Of a DNA stretch of 40,006 bases, positions 17,754 to 26,055 are shown piece by piece. Position numbers and translations under genes: made by a program. The DNA lies in the NCBI GenBank assembly GCA_003223555.1, contig QHVM01000082.1:123756-163761 (forward strand), read 5' to 3'. A model generated the notes under the pieces. The model searched no databases, was not told the DNA's origin, and saw nothing but the letters and a program-made list of their open reading frames with translations. Position 1 is the stretch's first letter; each line of letters starts with the position of its first letter. The DNA is from Acidobacteriota bacterium. Lineage in GTDB: Bacteria > Acidobacteriota > Vicinamibacteria > Fen-336.

Positions 17754-19199
17754 TCAGCGAGCGCCGGCCGCCCGCGGCCGGAAGAGGTCGTAGGGTCCCA
17801 GCTGGCTGACGAGCTGGTAGCGCCGGTCGAGGCAGGCATCCAGCCCGGGGATATCGCGCAGCCGGTCCTCGTAGACGATGAGCGCGAAGCGCCCGGCATC
17901 GCAGTCGGCGGCCAGCCGGTCCGGCTGCCAGCGCCCCTTCCGCGACAGCAGCAGCATGCCGAACGGCTCCACCAGGACCGGCTTGCCCTTGCGCACGAGC
18001 ACGCTCAGGTTCTCGGACAGGATCGGCCCCGCCGTCGACTGCACCTCCTCGTCCAGGGCCTGATACTCCGTCGCCTGTCGCGGGTTGCGGATCGGCCGCG
18101 GCAGCCGCGCGGCGTCGTGGCCCACGAGCAGCGCCACTGCCGCCGCGGCCAGCATCGCCGCCGGCCACGACCGGAACGTCTCGGGACTGCGCTCGCGCAG
18201 GGCGCCCAGGGCGAGCGCGGCCAGCAGCACCGTGGCCAGCCAGGGCTCGACGAGGTAGTTCTGGGCCGCGCCCGCCTTGGCGGTGGTGGCCAGCGCGGCC
18301 AGGTTCAGCAGCCAGTAGAAGGTGAAGGCCAGCTCGGCGCCGACCAGCAGCCGGTCCGGACGGGCGGCGAGCCCGAGGAGGACGAGAGCGACGAGGGGCC
18401 CGGAGCAGGCCAGGAACGACGCGTAACCTCGGACGAGGGCGGCCAGGCTGTAATCGGCGGCGGCGGTATAGGTGACGAGGTGCGTCCAGGCCTGGCCGCG
18501 GGTCACGGCGGAGAGGGCCAGCAGGCCGGCCCCGGCGGGAAGCGCGAAGCCGACGAACCAGGGGCGGAGCCGCCAGCGTCCCTCGGGCCGGGCCAGGATC
18601 GACAGCAGGACCGCGGCCGGCGCGAGGAGCGCCGTCTGTTTGGTGAACGCGCCGAGGACGAAGCAGGCAGAGCCGGCCCACGGCCGCCGGCCCGGCGCGT
18701 CGGCCGAGCCGGGGAAGAGCCAGAGGCCCGCCGCGGAGAAGAGGCAGGCCAGCATGTCCACGCGGCCGAGCGGCGCCCAGGTGACCACGAACCACGGGGC
18801 CACGAGGAGAAGGGCCGCGCAGAGCGCCAGGGCGCCGTCGCGGGCGTGATGGCGGACGACCGCGTGCACGACGCCCATCAGGGCGAGGGTGGAGGCCAGC
18901 GAGAGGGCCCGCGGGCCGGCCAGGGACGGGCCGAAGAGCCGGAAGGCCGGCACGCTGAGGGCGGGGAAGACGGGCGGATAGTTGCCGTGGATCATCGGAT
19001 ACTCGTCCACCCGCGCGAAGTAGTTTCCGCGCTCGGCGAGCAGGCGGATGAGGGCCAGCACGACCCCCTCGCCGTAGTCGCGGCTGTAGGGCGAGCGCAG
19101 ATAGTAGAAGCCGGCGACGGCGAAGCGGAAAGCCGCGACCGCGAGCACGGCCACGCAGGCGGCCAGGGTGAGCTGCGATGCGAAGCTCCGGCGGTCCAC
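17754..19199 (-). CDS. GT39/ArnT-like integral membrane glycosyltransferase
   Basis: A 481-aa multi-spanning membrane protein. After an N-terminal transmembrane helix, the first periplasmic loop carries SRDYGEGVVLALIRLLAE, an acidic motif in the place of the catalytic Asp of GT-C glycosyltransferases (PMT/ArnT/GT39 type). GNYPPVFPALSVPAFRLFGP and several Leu/Ala-rich helices follow (GALALCAALLLVAPWFV, LLALSAVTRG, LVALVLLGLAA). The last about 110 residues are soluble and end PYDLFRPRAA. Such enzymes transfer sugars from polyprenyl-phosphate donors to lipids or proteins on the outer face of the inner membrane; donor and acceptor are unknown. It begins at ATG 19199, divergent from the lipoprotein at 19310. 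Confidence 0.82.
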   Translation of the reverse strand: MDRRSFASQLTLAACVAVLAVAAFRFAVAGFYYLRSPYSRDYGEGVVLALIRLLAERGNYFARVDEYPMIHGNYPPVFPALSVPAFRLFGPSLAGPRALSLASTLALMGVVHAVVRHHARDGALALCAALLLVAPWFVVTWAPLGRVDMLACLFSAAGLWLFPGSADAPGRRPWAGSACFVLGAFTKQTALLAPAAVLLSILARPEGRWRLRPWFVGFALPAGAGLLALSAVTRGQAWTHLVTYTAAADYSLAALVRGYASFLACSGPLVALVLLGLAARPDRLLVGAELAFTFYWLLNLAALATTAKAGAAQNYLVEPWLATVLLAALALGALRERSPETFRSWPAAMLAAAAVALLVGHDAARLPRPIRNPRQATEYQALDEEVQSTAGPILSENLSVLVRKGKPVLVEPFGMLLLSRKGRWQPDRLAADCDAGRFALIVYEDRLRDIPGLDACLDRRYQLVSQLGPYDLFRPRAAGAR

Positions 19200-19309
19200 G
19201 GGCAGACTCTATCGCCGCCGCCCCTCCCGCGCTTGACCCCTCGCGTCCGGGCGGCTAAGATCCGCGTTTTCGAGCGGCGGCCCGTCGCCGCCGCAAGGAG
19301 GACGCGGGC

Positions 19310-19848
19310 GTGGAGGAGAGACGGAGGAGGCGGGCGGGACTGATGCCGACGGCATCGGCGATCGTCTTCGCGACCGCCTGCGGAGGCGGCACTCCCACGA
19401 GCGCGATCCTCCCCAGCCCCTTGCCGACGGCCACACCCACGCCGGTGCCCGCTCCCACTCCGACCCCCGTGCCGACTCCCACTCCCTGTGCCCAGGGTCT
19501 TTGCGAGCCCAAGGTGGTCAACGACGCCCCCGCCGCCCGGCTCACCCTGCGCCTGTATACGGTCGAGGACGGCTTCGGCAACTTCATCTCCAACCCCGAT
19601 CCCGACCAGGACATCCACGTGGGATGGCTCGCCCGCATCGACGCCACCGCCAAGGACGAAGACGGCAAGGAGACCAACGGCCTCGGCGACATCGAGTTCT
19701 TCTTCGACAACCGCAACCTCGTCTCGATTGGCGGGGGAACGGCCCCCAGCAGCGCCGGCTCAAGGTGCTGAAGGCCGGCCAGCTCCACTGCTGGGCCGAA
19801 CTGGATGGCGTGCAGTCCAACATCCTGACCCTCAGCTTCGCGCCCTGA
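19310..19848 (+). CDS. Proline-rich lipoprotein, apparently frameshifted
   Basis: The start is GTG 19310, set by AAGGAGG at 19295-19301 with 8 nt spacing. The product has a basic N-terminus, a short hydrophobic stretch and FATACGGG, a plausible lipobox, then a Pro/Thr linker of TPTPVP-type units. The mature domain (about residues 65-145) is strand-rich: ARLTLRLYTVEDGFGNF, VGWLARIDATAKDEDG, IEFFFDNRNLVSIGG. In this frame a stop follows at 19771. The frame one base back continues plausibly as LKVLKAGQLHCWAELDG and ends ILTLSFAP at 19848. A single missing base in the G5 or C5 run at about 19731-19748 would join them. It may be a pseudogene or a sequence error. Function is unknown. Confidence 0.7.
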
Positions 19849-19862
19849 CCAAAACGTAGATT

Positions 19863-19880
19863 GTGCACGATCTCGTGCAC
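19863..19880. promoter_or_regulatory. Perfect 8-bp inverted repeat, possible operator
   Basis: GTGCACGA-TC-TCGTGCAC is an exact dyad of 18 nt, 14 nt after the end of the lipoprotein gene. It has no adjoining T-run, so it does not look like an intrinsic terminator. A dimeric regulator site is possible; the T7 run at 19913-19919 is too far away to belong to it. Confidence 0.4.
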
Positions 19881-20013
19881 GCGACGGCGGCCTTCTTGCG
19901 TGGGCGCTGCGGTTTTTTTCTTTTGCGCCGAACGACTTCCGGTTCAATCCGGACTGGGGACCGTTGGCATCTCCTTTGCTCTCGCTCCATTCGGTATCGA
20001 GCGCTCAACCAAT

Positions 20014-20025
20014 GGTTCTAGAACC
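20014..20025. promoter_or_regulatory. 12-bp perfect palindrome in the leader of the exported protein gene
   Basis: GGTTCTAGAACC lies 25 nt upstream of ATG 20051 and just before the AAGGAG ribosome-binding site. The short arms could bind a dimeric repressor or form a small hairpin. I see no other support. Confidence 0.3.
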
Positions 20026-20050
20026 TGTTCTTCAAAGGAGAAAGCCCCTC

Positions 20051-20428
20051 ATGAAGAGACTTTCGTTGCTGCTGGTCCTCCTCCTGGCGGCGGGAGTCGC
20101 GACGGCCCAGGCCGCACCGGCGGGCACGACCCATCACAAGTCCTCCGCCTCCGCCAAGCTGAAGCCGATCAAGGCCGAGGGTGAGGTGGTCTCGGTCGAC
20201 ACGACCGCCAACACCGCCACCGTCACCGTCAACGGCGAGCAGATGACGCATCCGGTCAAGGGCAAGGCGGCCATCGCCGAGCTCAAGAAGCTCAAGGCGG
20301 GCGACAAGGTCAGCCTCACCGTCATGGCCAACGCGGCCGGCGAGCATCAGTACATCTCCGCCATTCGCCCCTCCATGGGCTCGACCGCGACGGCCGAGAA
20401 GAAGCCCATGGCGAAGAAGAAGTACTAA
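20051..20428 (+). CDS. Small exported protein with an OB-like domain
   Basis: A 125-aa protein with a strong signal peptide (MKRLSLLLVLLLAAGVATAQA). The mature part is a single small domain: EGEVVSVDTTANTATVTVNG, MTHPVKGKAAIAELKKLKAG, DKVSLTVMANAAGEHQYIS. The pattern of short beta strands with a central helix is reminiscent of small periplasmic OB-fold proteins (DUF5666- or CusF-like), though no metal-binding signature can be claimed. The tail is Lys-rich and ends MAKKKY. The start ATG 20051 has AAGGAG 10 nt upstream; longer in-frame extensions lack a signal peptide. It is followed by a clear terminator, so it is probably a single-gene transcript. Function is unknown. Confidence 0.85.
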   Translation: MKRLSLLLVLLLAAGVATAQAAPAGTTHHKSSASAKLKPIKAEGEVVSVDTTANTATVTVNGEQMTHPVKGKAAIAELKKLKAGDKVSLTVMANAAGEHQYISAIRPSMGSTATAEKKPMAKKKY

Positions 20429-20454
20429 CGAGTCACCTCTACCGGTGAAGTCCA

Positions 20455-20485
20455 GGGCGCCGGGTTCCGGCGCCCTTTTCTTTTT
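20455..20485 (+). terminator. Intrinsic terminator
   Basis: A perfect 9-bp stem, GGGCGCCGG (20455-20463) with CCGGCGCCC (20467-20475) around a GTT loop, is followed by TTTTCTTTTT (20476-20485). It sits 26 nt after the stop of the small exported protein gene and ends the + strand transcript just before the convergent oxidoreductase gene. Confidence 0.92.
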
Positions 20486-20503
20486 GTCCCGGAGCGGTCT
20501 TCC

Positions 20504-21874
20504 TCAGACTCGGGGCGGGGTAGCGACGACCTTCTCGGCTGCCTCGTCGAAGTAGAGGACCCGGCCCTCGCGGTAGGACTGGACGGCCATGCCGATGGGG
20601 ACCATCGCCCGGTAGGCGGTGTCGGCGTCGAGGACCGGAGTCTTCCGCGTGCGCACGCAGCGGAGGAAGTTCTCCATGTGGGACTCGCGCGGCTCGGTCT
20701 CGATCTTCATCTCGATCGTGCCGTGCTTCGCCTTGAAGGCGTCCTTGGCGATGGGCTGCGGGGTCACGGTGATGTAGTCGACCCTCCCCTCGAACTTCCC
20801 GTCGGGCACCATCACGATCGTGCCCCCGTGTCCGCGGATCAGCCCCGGAATGTGCGTGTCGTTGGCCATGCTGGAGCTGAGCACCAGGGAATGGCCCTTC
20901 GGGTAGTCCGCGGTCAGGGTGAACGTGTCGGGGACCTCGCGGCCGTCGTCGTTGAACACGTAGATGCCCCCGCTCCCGTTCACCCGGCGGGGAAACTGTG
21001 CCTCGCCCCAGCAGATGTTGAGAGGCGCCATCACGTGGTAGAAGAGGTCGGTGGCGATCCCGCCCGAGTAGTCCCAGTACTTCCGGAAGCGGAAGAAGCG
21101 GTCGGCGTCCCAGGGCCGGGAGGGTGCGTCGCCCAGCCACATCTTCCAGTCCACGAAGTCGTCGCCCTTTCCGTCCGGTCCCGCGTCCGGATCGATCGTC
21201 CAGTTCCACTCTCCCTTGTCGGAGTTGCGGTGGTAGGAGCCCTGGCTCATGAGCAGCTTGCCGATCATCCCGTCCTGGATGGCCTGGCGAGCCTTCCACC
21301 ACTGGTCGGAGCTGGTCGTCTGCGAGCCGACCTGCAGCACGCGGCCGGTCTTCTTCACGGCGGCCGCGAGGTTCTTGGCCTCTTCCACCGTGTGGGTGAC
21401 GGGCTTCTCGAGGTAGACGTCCTTGTCCTTGCCCATCGCCTCGAGGGCCATGCGGGCGTGCCAGTGGTCGGGGGTGGCGATGATGACCGCGTCCACGTCG
21501 GAGCGGTCCAGCACCTGCCGGTAGTCGAGCGCGGAGTCGCACTTGGCGAACTCGGCCGCCTTGTTCTTGCGCCTGGCGTAGACGTCGCAGACCGCCACCA
21601 CCTGGGTGGCCAGCGCGGGATCGGGCGGTTTGCGCTCCCGGGCGCCGGCTCCGAAGACCGGCGCGGCGGGCTCGATCTGGCCACCGGTCTCCATGACCCA
21701 GCGCAAGAGGTACGAGCCGCGACCCCCGGCGCCGATGAGGGCCACGTTGATGCGGTCGTTGGCGCCGAGGATGCGGGCGTGGGCGGGAGCGGCGCGGCCG
21801 AGGATGCCCAGGCCCACGCCCGCCCCCACCGCCGACTTCACGAACTCACGGCGGTCCAGCTTGTGGTCACTCAC
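20504..21874 (-). CDS. Tat-exported Gfo/Idh/MocA-family oxidoreductase
   Basis: A 456-aa NAD(P)-dependent dehydrogenase-like protein, a family that acts on sugars, inositols and related polyols. The N-terminus has a twin-arginine signal ([19 protein letters not shown]), so it is probably exported folded with its cofactor, as in glucose-fructose oxidoreductase. The Rossmann motif is [29 protein letters not shown] and the family signature [16 protein letters not shown] (Lys of EKP) follow, with [20 protein letters not shown] in the C-terminal substrate domain. The length is typical of exported members in Acidobacteriota and Planctomycetes. It ends convergently with the exported protein at 20428. 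Downstream of the TonB receptor gene by about 200 nt, it may be part of glycan catabolism, but the substrate is unknown. Confidence 0.93.
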   Translation of the reverse strand: MSDHKLDRREFVKSAVGAGVGLGILGRAAPAHARILGANDRINVALIGAGGRGSYLLRWVMETGGQIEPAAPVFGAGARERKPPDPALATQVVAVCDVYARRKNKAAEFAKCDSALDYRQVLDRSDVDAVIIATPDHWHARMALEAMGKDKDVYLEKPVTHTVEEAKNLAAAVKKTGRVLQVGSQTTSSDQWWKARQAIQDGMIGKLLMSQGSYHRNSDKGEWNWTIDPDAGPDGKGDDFVDWKMWLGDAPSRPWDADRFFRFRKYWDYSGGIATDLFYHVMAPLNICWGEAQFPRRVNGSGGIYVFNDDGREVPDTFTLTADYPKGHSLVLSSSMANDTHIPGLIRGHGGTIVMVPDGKFEGRVDYITVTPQPIAKDAFKAKHGTIEMKIETEPRESHMENFLRCVRTRKTPVLDADTAYRAMVPIGMAVQSYREGRVLYFDEAAEKVVATPPRV

Positions 21875-21962
21875 GCTTCGGCTCCCTAGCAGATTGCTGA
21901 ACTATCGCTCCGGCCCCGAGCGTCGGGCGCGCGAGCGCAACGTCGGCACTCTCTCGATTGTG

Positions 21963-21999
21963 AGCGTTCGGCGCGCACAGCGAAGCGTTTCCTCTGCCG
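21963..21999 (+). repeat. Dispersed intergenic repeat, copy 2
   Basis: Matches the reverse complement of 3735-3771 at 34 of 37 positions. It lies in the 201-nt gap between the TonB receptor stop (22076) and the oxidoreductase start (21874). Both copies are intergenic. Confidence 0.6.
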
Positions 22000-22075
22000 C
22001 CTGGCGCCGGATTCATTCCGGCGCGAGGCGCTTGATGACGAGTTCACGCGGAGCGAAGCGCACCGCATCCCGGTT

Positions 22076-24781
22076 TCAGAAACTGAACTTCACCCCCAGC
22101 TGCACGTTGCGCTCGTTGGTCTTGGTCAGCACCCGGCCGAAAGCGGCGTTCCGGGGATCGATCGTGACCCCGCCGTTCGTGGAGCCGGTCGCGCTGCCGC
22201 CGTTGGGGTCTCCGACGTTGGGATGGTTCAGGAAGTCGAAGACCTCGGCCCGGAGCTGCAGGCGCCGCTTGCCGCCCAGGCCCACGTTCTTGAAGAGCGC
22301 GATGTCCCAGTCCGAGAACCAGGGGCTGCGCAGGATGTTGCGGCCCGCGTTGCCGAAGGTGCCTTGGGCCGGGATCACGAAGGCCGCGGGGTTGAACCAG
22401 AAGTTCTGGTCCTTGCTCACGCCTTGCGAGAACTGCGGGTTGGGCACGCTCGGGTCGCCGACGAGGTTCCATGGCTGGGGGGTCGATTCGCCCACGCCCG
22501 CGACGTCGTCGCCGCGCCAGACCGAGAGGGGCCGGCCGGACTGGAAGTAGGTCACGCCGGAGACCTGCCAGCCGCCCAGCACCTTCTTCACCAGCGTGTC
22601 CTGGTTGCGCCAGAAGGGCAGCTCGTAGAGGTAGTGGAAGTTCAGCACGTGGGTGCGGTCGTTGTCCGAGATGCCCCAGTAGCCGCTGTCGTCGTAGGCA
22701 TTGAACATGATGTTGCGCTTGTCCGAGGCGTTGTCGCGCAGCTTGGAGTAGGTGTAGGCGACGCCGAAGCCCAGACCGCCCCGGAAGCGCCGCTCGAGGC
22801 TCACCTGGAGGCCATGGTAGATGGACCGGCCCGCGTTCTCGGAGAGCCGGATGACGCCGAAGCCCTTGTAGGGGCGCAGGGCGTTGACGTTGACGCCCGG
22901 GTTCGCCTGGAGGGTGCCCGGCAAGAGCTGGTTGATGTTTCGCTCGCGCTGGAGGTGCAGCCCCATGCGGCCCACGTAGCTGACGTCCACCGCCACGTCG
23001 AAGGGCAGCTCGCGCTGGAACGAAGCGCTCCAGTCGTAGGCCGTCGGGTGCTTGAACTGCAGGTCCTGCATGGTCATCACGAACGGGAAGGTGGCCTGCT
23101 GGGTCCCGGTGGGCTGGTCCACCACTCCGTTGCTGACCCCGACCTTGAACTGGATGGGCGGGTTGCCCCCGAGGAGCGTGGAGTCGTTGAGCTGGACCCG
23201 GGTGTGGAAGATCCCGCCGCCCAGCCGCACGACCGTCTTGGGGTTGATCTGGTAGGCCATGCCCAGCCGCGGCTCGAAGGTCGCGTAGTGGGTCTCCGAG
23301 AACCCGCGGGGCAGGCCGTGGAACAGGCGCTGGTAGTCCGGGTTGCCCGCGGCCTCGATCTGGCCCTGCGCCGCGGACGGGAAGCCGCTGCCGGGAAGCA
23401 CGATCCCGTTCAGGCGATCGCCGCCGATGACCGCGCCGGTCTTCGGATCGATGATCGCCGCCGCCGCCTGGTTGTAGAAGGCCGGGTCGAACATGGCGAT
23501 GTTGTTGAGCTGGGCGTGCCAGGGCGGCCAGAACGACCAGCGCAGCCCGCCCTCGAGCGTGAGGTTGCTCCGCACCTTCCAGCTGTCCTGCAGGAATGCG
23601 TCGACGGCCAGGGCTCGCCACTGGGTCCGCGACTTCGCGCCGATCTCGCCGTAGCTGGTGAAGAGTCCCATGGCCGCGTTGGCGATGGCGTTGCCGGCAC
23701 CGCCCGAGCGGCTGTCGCTGAACTCGAACCGTCCGTTCTGGTTGTTCGTGTCGCCGGGCTGGGCGTTGACGTTGATCTGGTCCATGTCGTCTTCACCGGA
23801 GTACTCGACGAATACGCCGGCCTTCAAGGTGTGACGGCCGCGGATGTGGGTCAGGTTGTCGGAGAGGGTCCAGATCGGCCCCTGCGAGAAGGCCGGGTAG
23901 GGGCCGCCGTCCACGTCGGAAAGGCCCGCGATGGAGATGGTGGGGATCTTGTCGGGGATCAGCTTGCTGTCGGGGAAGATGTAGGGGTAGTTGATCCCGT
24001 ATTTGCTGCGCTCGAAGACGTCCGTTCCGCGGAACACCTCGATGTAGACGCGGTCGCGGGAGAAGGCGAAGTTGGCCTCGTTGATGAACCGGGGCGACAG
24101 CGTGCTCGTCCAGCTCAGCGAGGCGCTCTCGTTGGGCCGGCTCCAGTCGGTGCGGGCGAGGGGGAAGGTGCCCCGGAAGTCGTCGACCGAGGTCCAGTGG
24201 AAGAGCGAACCGCGGATGGAGATGGAGTTGCTGGAGTTGGGGACCCAGTCCAGCCGCAGCGTGTCCTTGCGGGTATCGCGGGGGTTGGGGCTGGTGCCGA
24301 TCCAGTTCTGGGCACCACGTTGGAAGCCTGGCGTCGGCAGCGGATAGGAGTTGAGCAGGCCGACCCCGTTGGGGCTGAGGCGGTTGCTCGGGATGACGTT
24401 TCCCGGGAAGGGTTGGCCGGTCAGTGGGTCGCGGATGGTGACCGTGCGGCCGAAGAAAGGGTTCGCGGAGTTCAGCAGCTCGCTGAAGTCACCGTTGCGC
24501 ATGGCCGCCGTCGGCACGATGCCCGTGCTGGTGCCGACCCGCGGGTTGTGGATCCACTCCTGGGCGAAGAAGAAGAAGAGCTTGTCCCGATCGGCGTTGA
24601 ACTTGCCCGGGATCGGCCCTCCGATGTCGTAGCCGAACTGGTGGAACGTATAGGCCGCCGGGCGGCTATTCTGCTCGGGCAGCGGGCTGGCGTTCCGGCT
24701 CCAGGAGTTGGCGTCCAGCTTGGGGTTGCGGTAGAACTCGAAGACGTCCGCCCGGAAATCGCGGCCGCCACTCTTGGTCAC
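22076..24781 (-). CDS. TonB-dependent receptor, Oar-like: barrel part (3' fragment)
   Basis: The large C-terminal part (901 codons) of an Oar-type TonB-dependent outer-membrane receptor. It opens with TKSGGRDFRADVFEFYRN, the usual end of the plug, and continues with YDIGGPIPGKFNADRDKLFF, a hallmark of this family. Many beta-strand hairpins follow. It ends NERNVQLGVKFSF with the terminal Phe recognised by the BAM machinery. The apparent GTG start at 24781 overlaps the stop of the upstream fragment (GTGA), but the two are clearly one gene: SGGQIRFV, the normal lead-in, is readable in this frame just before the GTG. The receptor would import large substrates (oligosaccharides, peptides or chelates) using TonB energy. 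Whether the gene is functional depends on the junction at 24781-24815. Confidence 0.85.
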   Translation of the reverse strand: MTKSGGRDFRADVFEFYRNPKLDANSWSRNASPLPEQNSRPAAYTFHQFGYDIGGPIPGKFNADRDKLFFFFAQEWIHNPRVGTSTGIVPTAAMRNGDFSELLNSANPFFGRTVTIRDPLTGQPFPGNVIPSNRLSPNGVGLLNSYPLPTPGFQRGAQNWIGTSPNPRDTRKDTLRLDWVPNSSNSISIRGSLFHWTSVDDFRGTFPLARTDWSRPNESASLSWTSTLSPRFINEANFAFSRDRVYIEVFRGTDVFERSKYGINYPYIFPDSKLIPDKIPTISIAGLSDVDGGPYPAFSQGPIWTLSDNLTHIRGRHTLKAGVFVEYSGEDDMDQINVNAQPGDTNNQNGRFEFSDSRSGGAGNAIANAAMGLFTSYGEIGAKSRTQWRALAVDAFLQDSWKVRSNLTLEGGLRWSFWPPWHAQLNNIAMFDPAFYNQAAAAIIDPKTGAVIGGDRLNGIVLPGSGFPSAAQGQIEAAGNPDYQRLFHGLPRGFSETHYATFEPRLGMAYQINPKTVVRLGGGIFHTRVQLNDSTLLGGNPPIQFKVGVSNGVVDQPTGTQQATFPFVMTMQDLQFKHPTAYDWSASFQRELPFDVAVDVSYVGRMGLHLQRERNINQLLPGTLQANPGVNVNALRPYKGFGVIRLSENAGRSIYHGLQVSLERRFRGGLGFGVAYTYSKLRDNASDKRNIMFNAYDDSGYWGISDNDRTHVLNFHYLYELPFWRNQDTLVKKVLGGWQVSGVTYFQSGRPLSVWRGDDVAGVGESTPQPWNLVGDPSVPNPQFSQGVSKDQNFWFNPAAFVIPAQGTFGNAGRNILRSPWFSDWDIALFKNVGLGGKRRLQLRAEVFDFLNHPNVGDPNGGSATGSTNGGVTIDPRNAAFGRVLTKTNERNVQLGVKFSF

Positions 24782-25509
24782 GAACCGGATCTGCCCTCCC
24801 GAGGAACCTGCATTTCCTGGACGGTATCGACGTTCACGGTCCCGATGATGGCGCCCGCCGACCGGGTCCGGGTCGCGATGGCGCCGTCGATCGTGATGAG
24901 GTTCTCGTCGCTGCGGGACCCGTTGATGTTGAACCCGCCGTTGCTCAGGCTGTCGGGCTGGAAGCTGTTCATCGAGCCCCCGGCACCGCCCCGGACGCCC
25001 GGCTTGAGCAGGGCCAGGTTGATCGGGTTGCGTCCGTTCAGCATCAGGTCCTGGATCTGCCTGCTCTCGATCGTCTTCGACACCTGCCCGGTGTTGGACT
25101 GGAGCGGGGTGGCCTCGCCGACCACCGTCACCGCCTCCTGGAGGCCGCCGGGGACGAGGGTCGCGTCGACCTGGACCTTGGAGTTGGCATCCACCTTCAC
25201 GCTCGTCTTCACGAACTTCTTGAAGCCGCTCAGCTCCACCGAGACGTCGTAGGTGCCGGGCGGCAGCAGGGGCGCGACGTAGTACCCGCTGGTGTCCGTC
25301 GTGTAGGCGTGCTCGAGGCGGGTCTGCTGGTTGGTGACCTTGACCGCCGCCCCCGGGATCACGCCGCCCTGCTCGTCGCGCACGAAGCCGCTCACCTGCC
25401 CGCGGTCGAACTGGGCGTAGGCGGGAACGCCAAGGGTGACGAGCAGCAACGCGAGGGTCGAAGACCAGACGAGGCGGCTGCTTCCGCGCCTACCGGATGA
25501 CTCGCGCAT
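24778..25509 (-). CDS. TonB-dependent receptor, Oar-like: N-terminal part (5' fragment)
   Basis: 243 codons holding the signal peptide (STLALLLVTLGVPAYAQ), a carboxypeptidase-regulatory-like beta-sandwich at residues about 37-115 (GQVSGFVRDEQGGVIPGAAV, TDTSGYYVAPLLPPGTYDVS), and the plug domain (SKTIESRQIQDLMLNGRNPI, GFNINGSRSDENLITIDGA, VNVDTVQEMQV). After QEMQV the frame is lost: relatives have about 13 residues of the form xxxYxAEYGRSS before GGQIR, but only 5 nt are present here, after which another frame carries on. The total over both parts, about 1,140 aa, is normal for Oar-like receptors. ATG 25509 is the natural start. A promoter with an overlapping palindrome lies about 105 nt upstream. 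Confidence 0.85.
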   Translation of the reverse strand: MRESSGRRGSSRLVWSSTLALLLVTLGVPAYAQFDRGQVSGFVRDEQGGVIPGAAVKVTNQQTRLEHAYTTDTSGYYVAPLLPPGTYDVSVELSGFKKFVKTSVKVDANSKVQVDATLVPGGLQEAVTVVGEATPLQSNTGQVSKTIESRQIQDLMLNGRNPINLALLKPGVRGGAGGSMNSFQPDSLSNGGFNINGSRSDENLITIDGAIATRTRSAGAIIGTVNVDTVQEMQVPREGRSGS

Positions 25510-25612
25510 TTCTCCTCCTCCCGCGAGTGACGAGGCCCGAGAGCATCGATCGCCGGGTAGGGGGCCGGAGGGGTCGACGACTCGCGGGGGACGCCGGGCT
25601 CTTCAGGTAATA

Positions 25613-25652
25613 GTGCTAATGGCTTTTAGCACGCGCCTTCGCCGGGCGTCAA
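25613..25652 (-). promoter_or_regulatory. Promoter with overlapping palindromic operator upstream of the TonB receptor
   Basis: On the minus strand TTGACG (25647-25652), 18 bp, then TAAAAG (25623-25628) form a plausible promoter. A dyad GTGCTAA-N6-TTAGCAC (25613-25619 and 25626-25632) overlaps the -10 box and start site, where a bound repressor would block polymerase. The leader to ATG 25509 would be about 105 nt. Confidence 0.5.
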
Positions 25653-25682
25653 GGGGCAGGAGGACCTTGGCGCGACGCGCCG

Positions 25683-26042
25683 CTACACGCGGGGCTCGGT
25701 CTTCGGCGGGGACTCCTGGTCGTCCGGCGACCCGCACCGCCTCCGCCACCGCTCGCGGAAGCGCTCGCGCTCCTCGGGGGTCATGGTCCTCAGCCTCTCC
25801 TCGAAGCGCCGGCGCCACCGTTCGCGGCCCCAGCCGTAACCATACCGCCCGGGGCTCGCTCCCCGCAGCAGGATGTGGGACAGCAGCAGCAGGCCCACCG
25901 CCTGCCCGAACGACACCGTCGGTCCCTTGAACAGCGCGGGGACCAGCGCGTTCCACAGCAGCATCGTCACCACCGACAGCACGCCGATCGCGGCGATGAA
26001 GAAGGCGATGCCGCCCACGATCCTCCGAACCCACCATCTCAC
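25683..26042 (-). CDS. Small membrane protein with charged C-terminal helix
   Basis: A 119-aa protein not assigned to a family. Two hydrophobic segments (about residues 9-31, GGIAFFIAAIGVLSVVTMLLW, and 43-60, GQAVGLLLLSHILL) predict two membrane passes. A Gly/Tyr/Trp-rich turn (GRYGYGWGRERW) follows, then an Arg/Glu-rich helix containing MTPEERERFRERW. The start is GTG 26042, fixed by AAAGGAGG with 6 nt spacing. It follows the ECF sigma gene by 13 nt, so the two are probably cotranscribed. In this position it could be the regulator or anti-sigma partner of that sigma factor, but it lacks a recognisable anti-sigma motif. Confidence 0.8.
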   Translation of the reverse strand: MRWWVRRIVGGIAFFIAAIGVLSVVTMLLWNALVPALFKGPTVSFGQAVGLLLLSHILLRGASPGRYGYGWGRERWRRRFEERLRTMTPEERERFRERWRRRCGSPDDQESPPKTEPRV

Positions 26043-26055
26043 GTGATTCCTCCTT

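Noticed and set aside
19901-19925. T7 run as an intrinsic terminator of the lipoprotein gene
   Set aside because: I could not find a convincing stem immediately before it; the nearest perfect dyad is over 30 nt away.
22223-25252. 1,009-codon plus-strand ORF opposite the TonB receptor
   Set aside because: No signal peptide or domain; it mirrors the receptor's codons. The receptor has unmistakable plug and barrel motifs.
25683-26042. 119-aa membrane protein as a firm anti-sigma factor
   Set aside because: It is in the right place next to an ECF sigma gene but has no ZAS, RskA or RseA motif, so it is only noted as a possibility.
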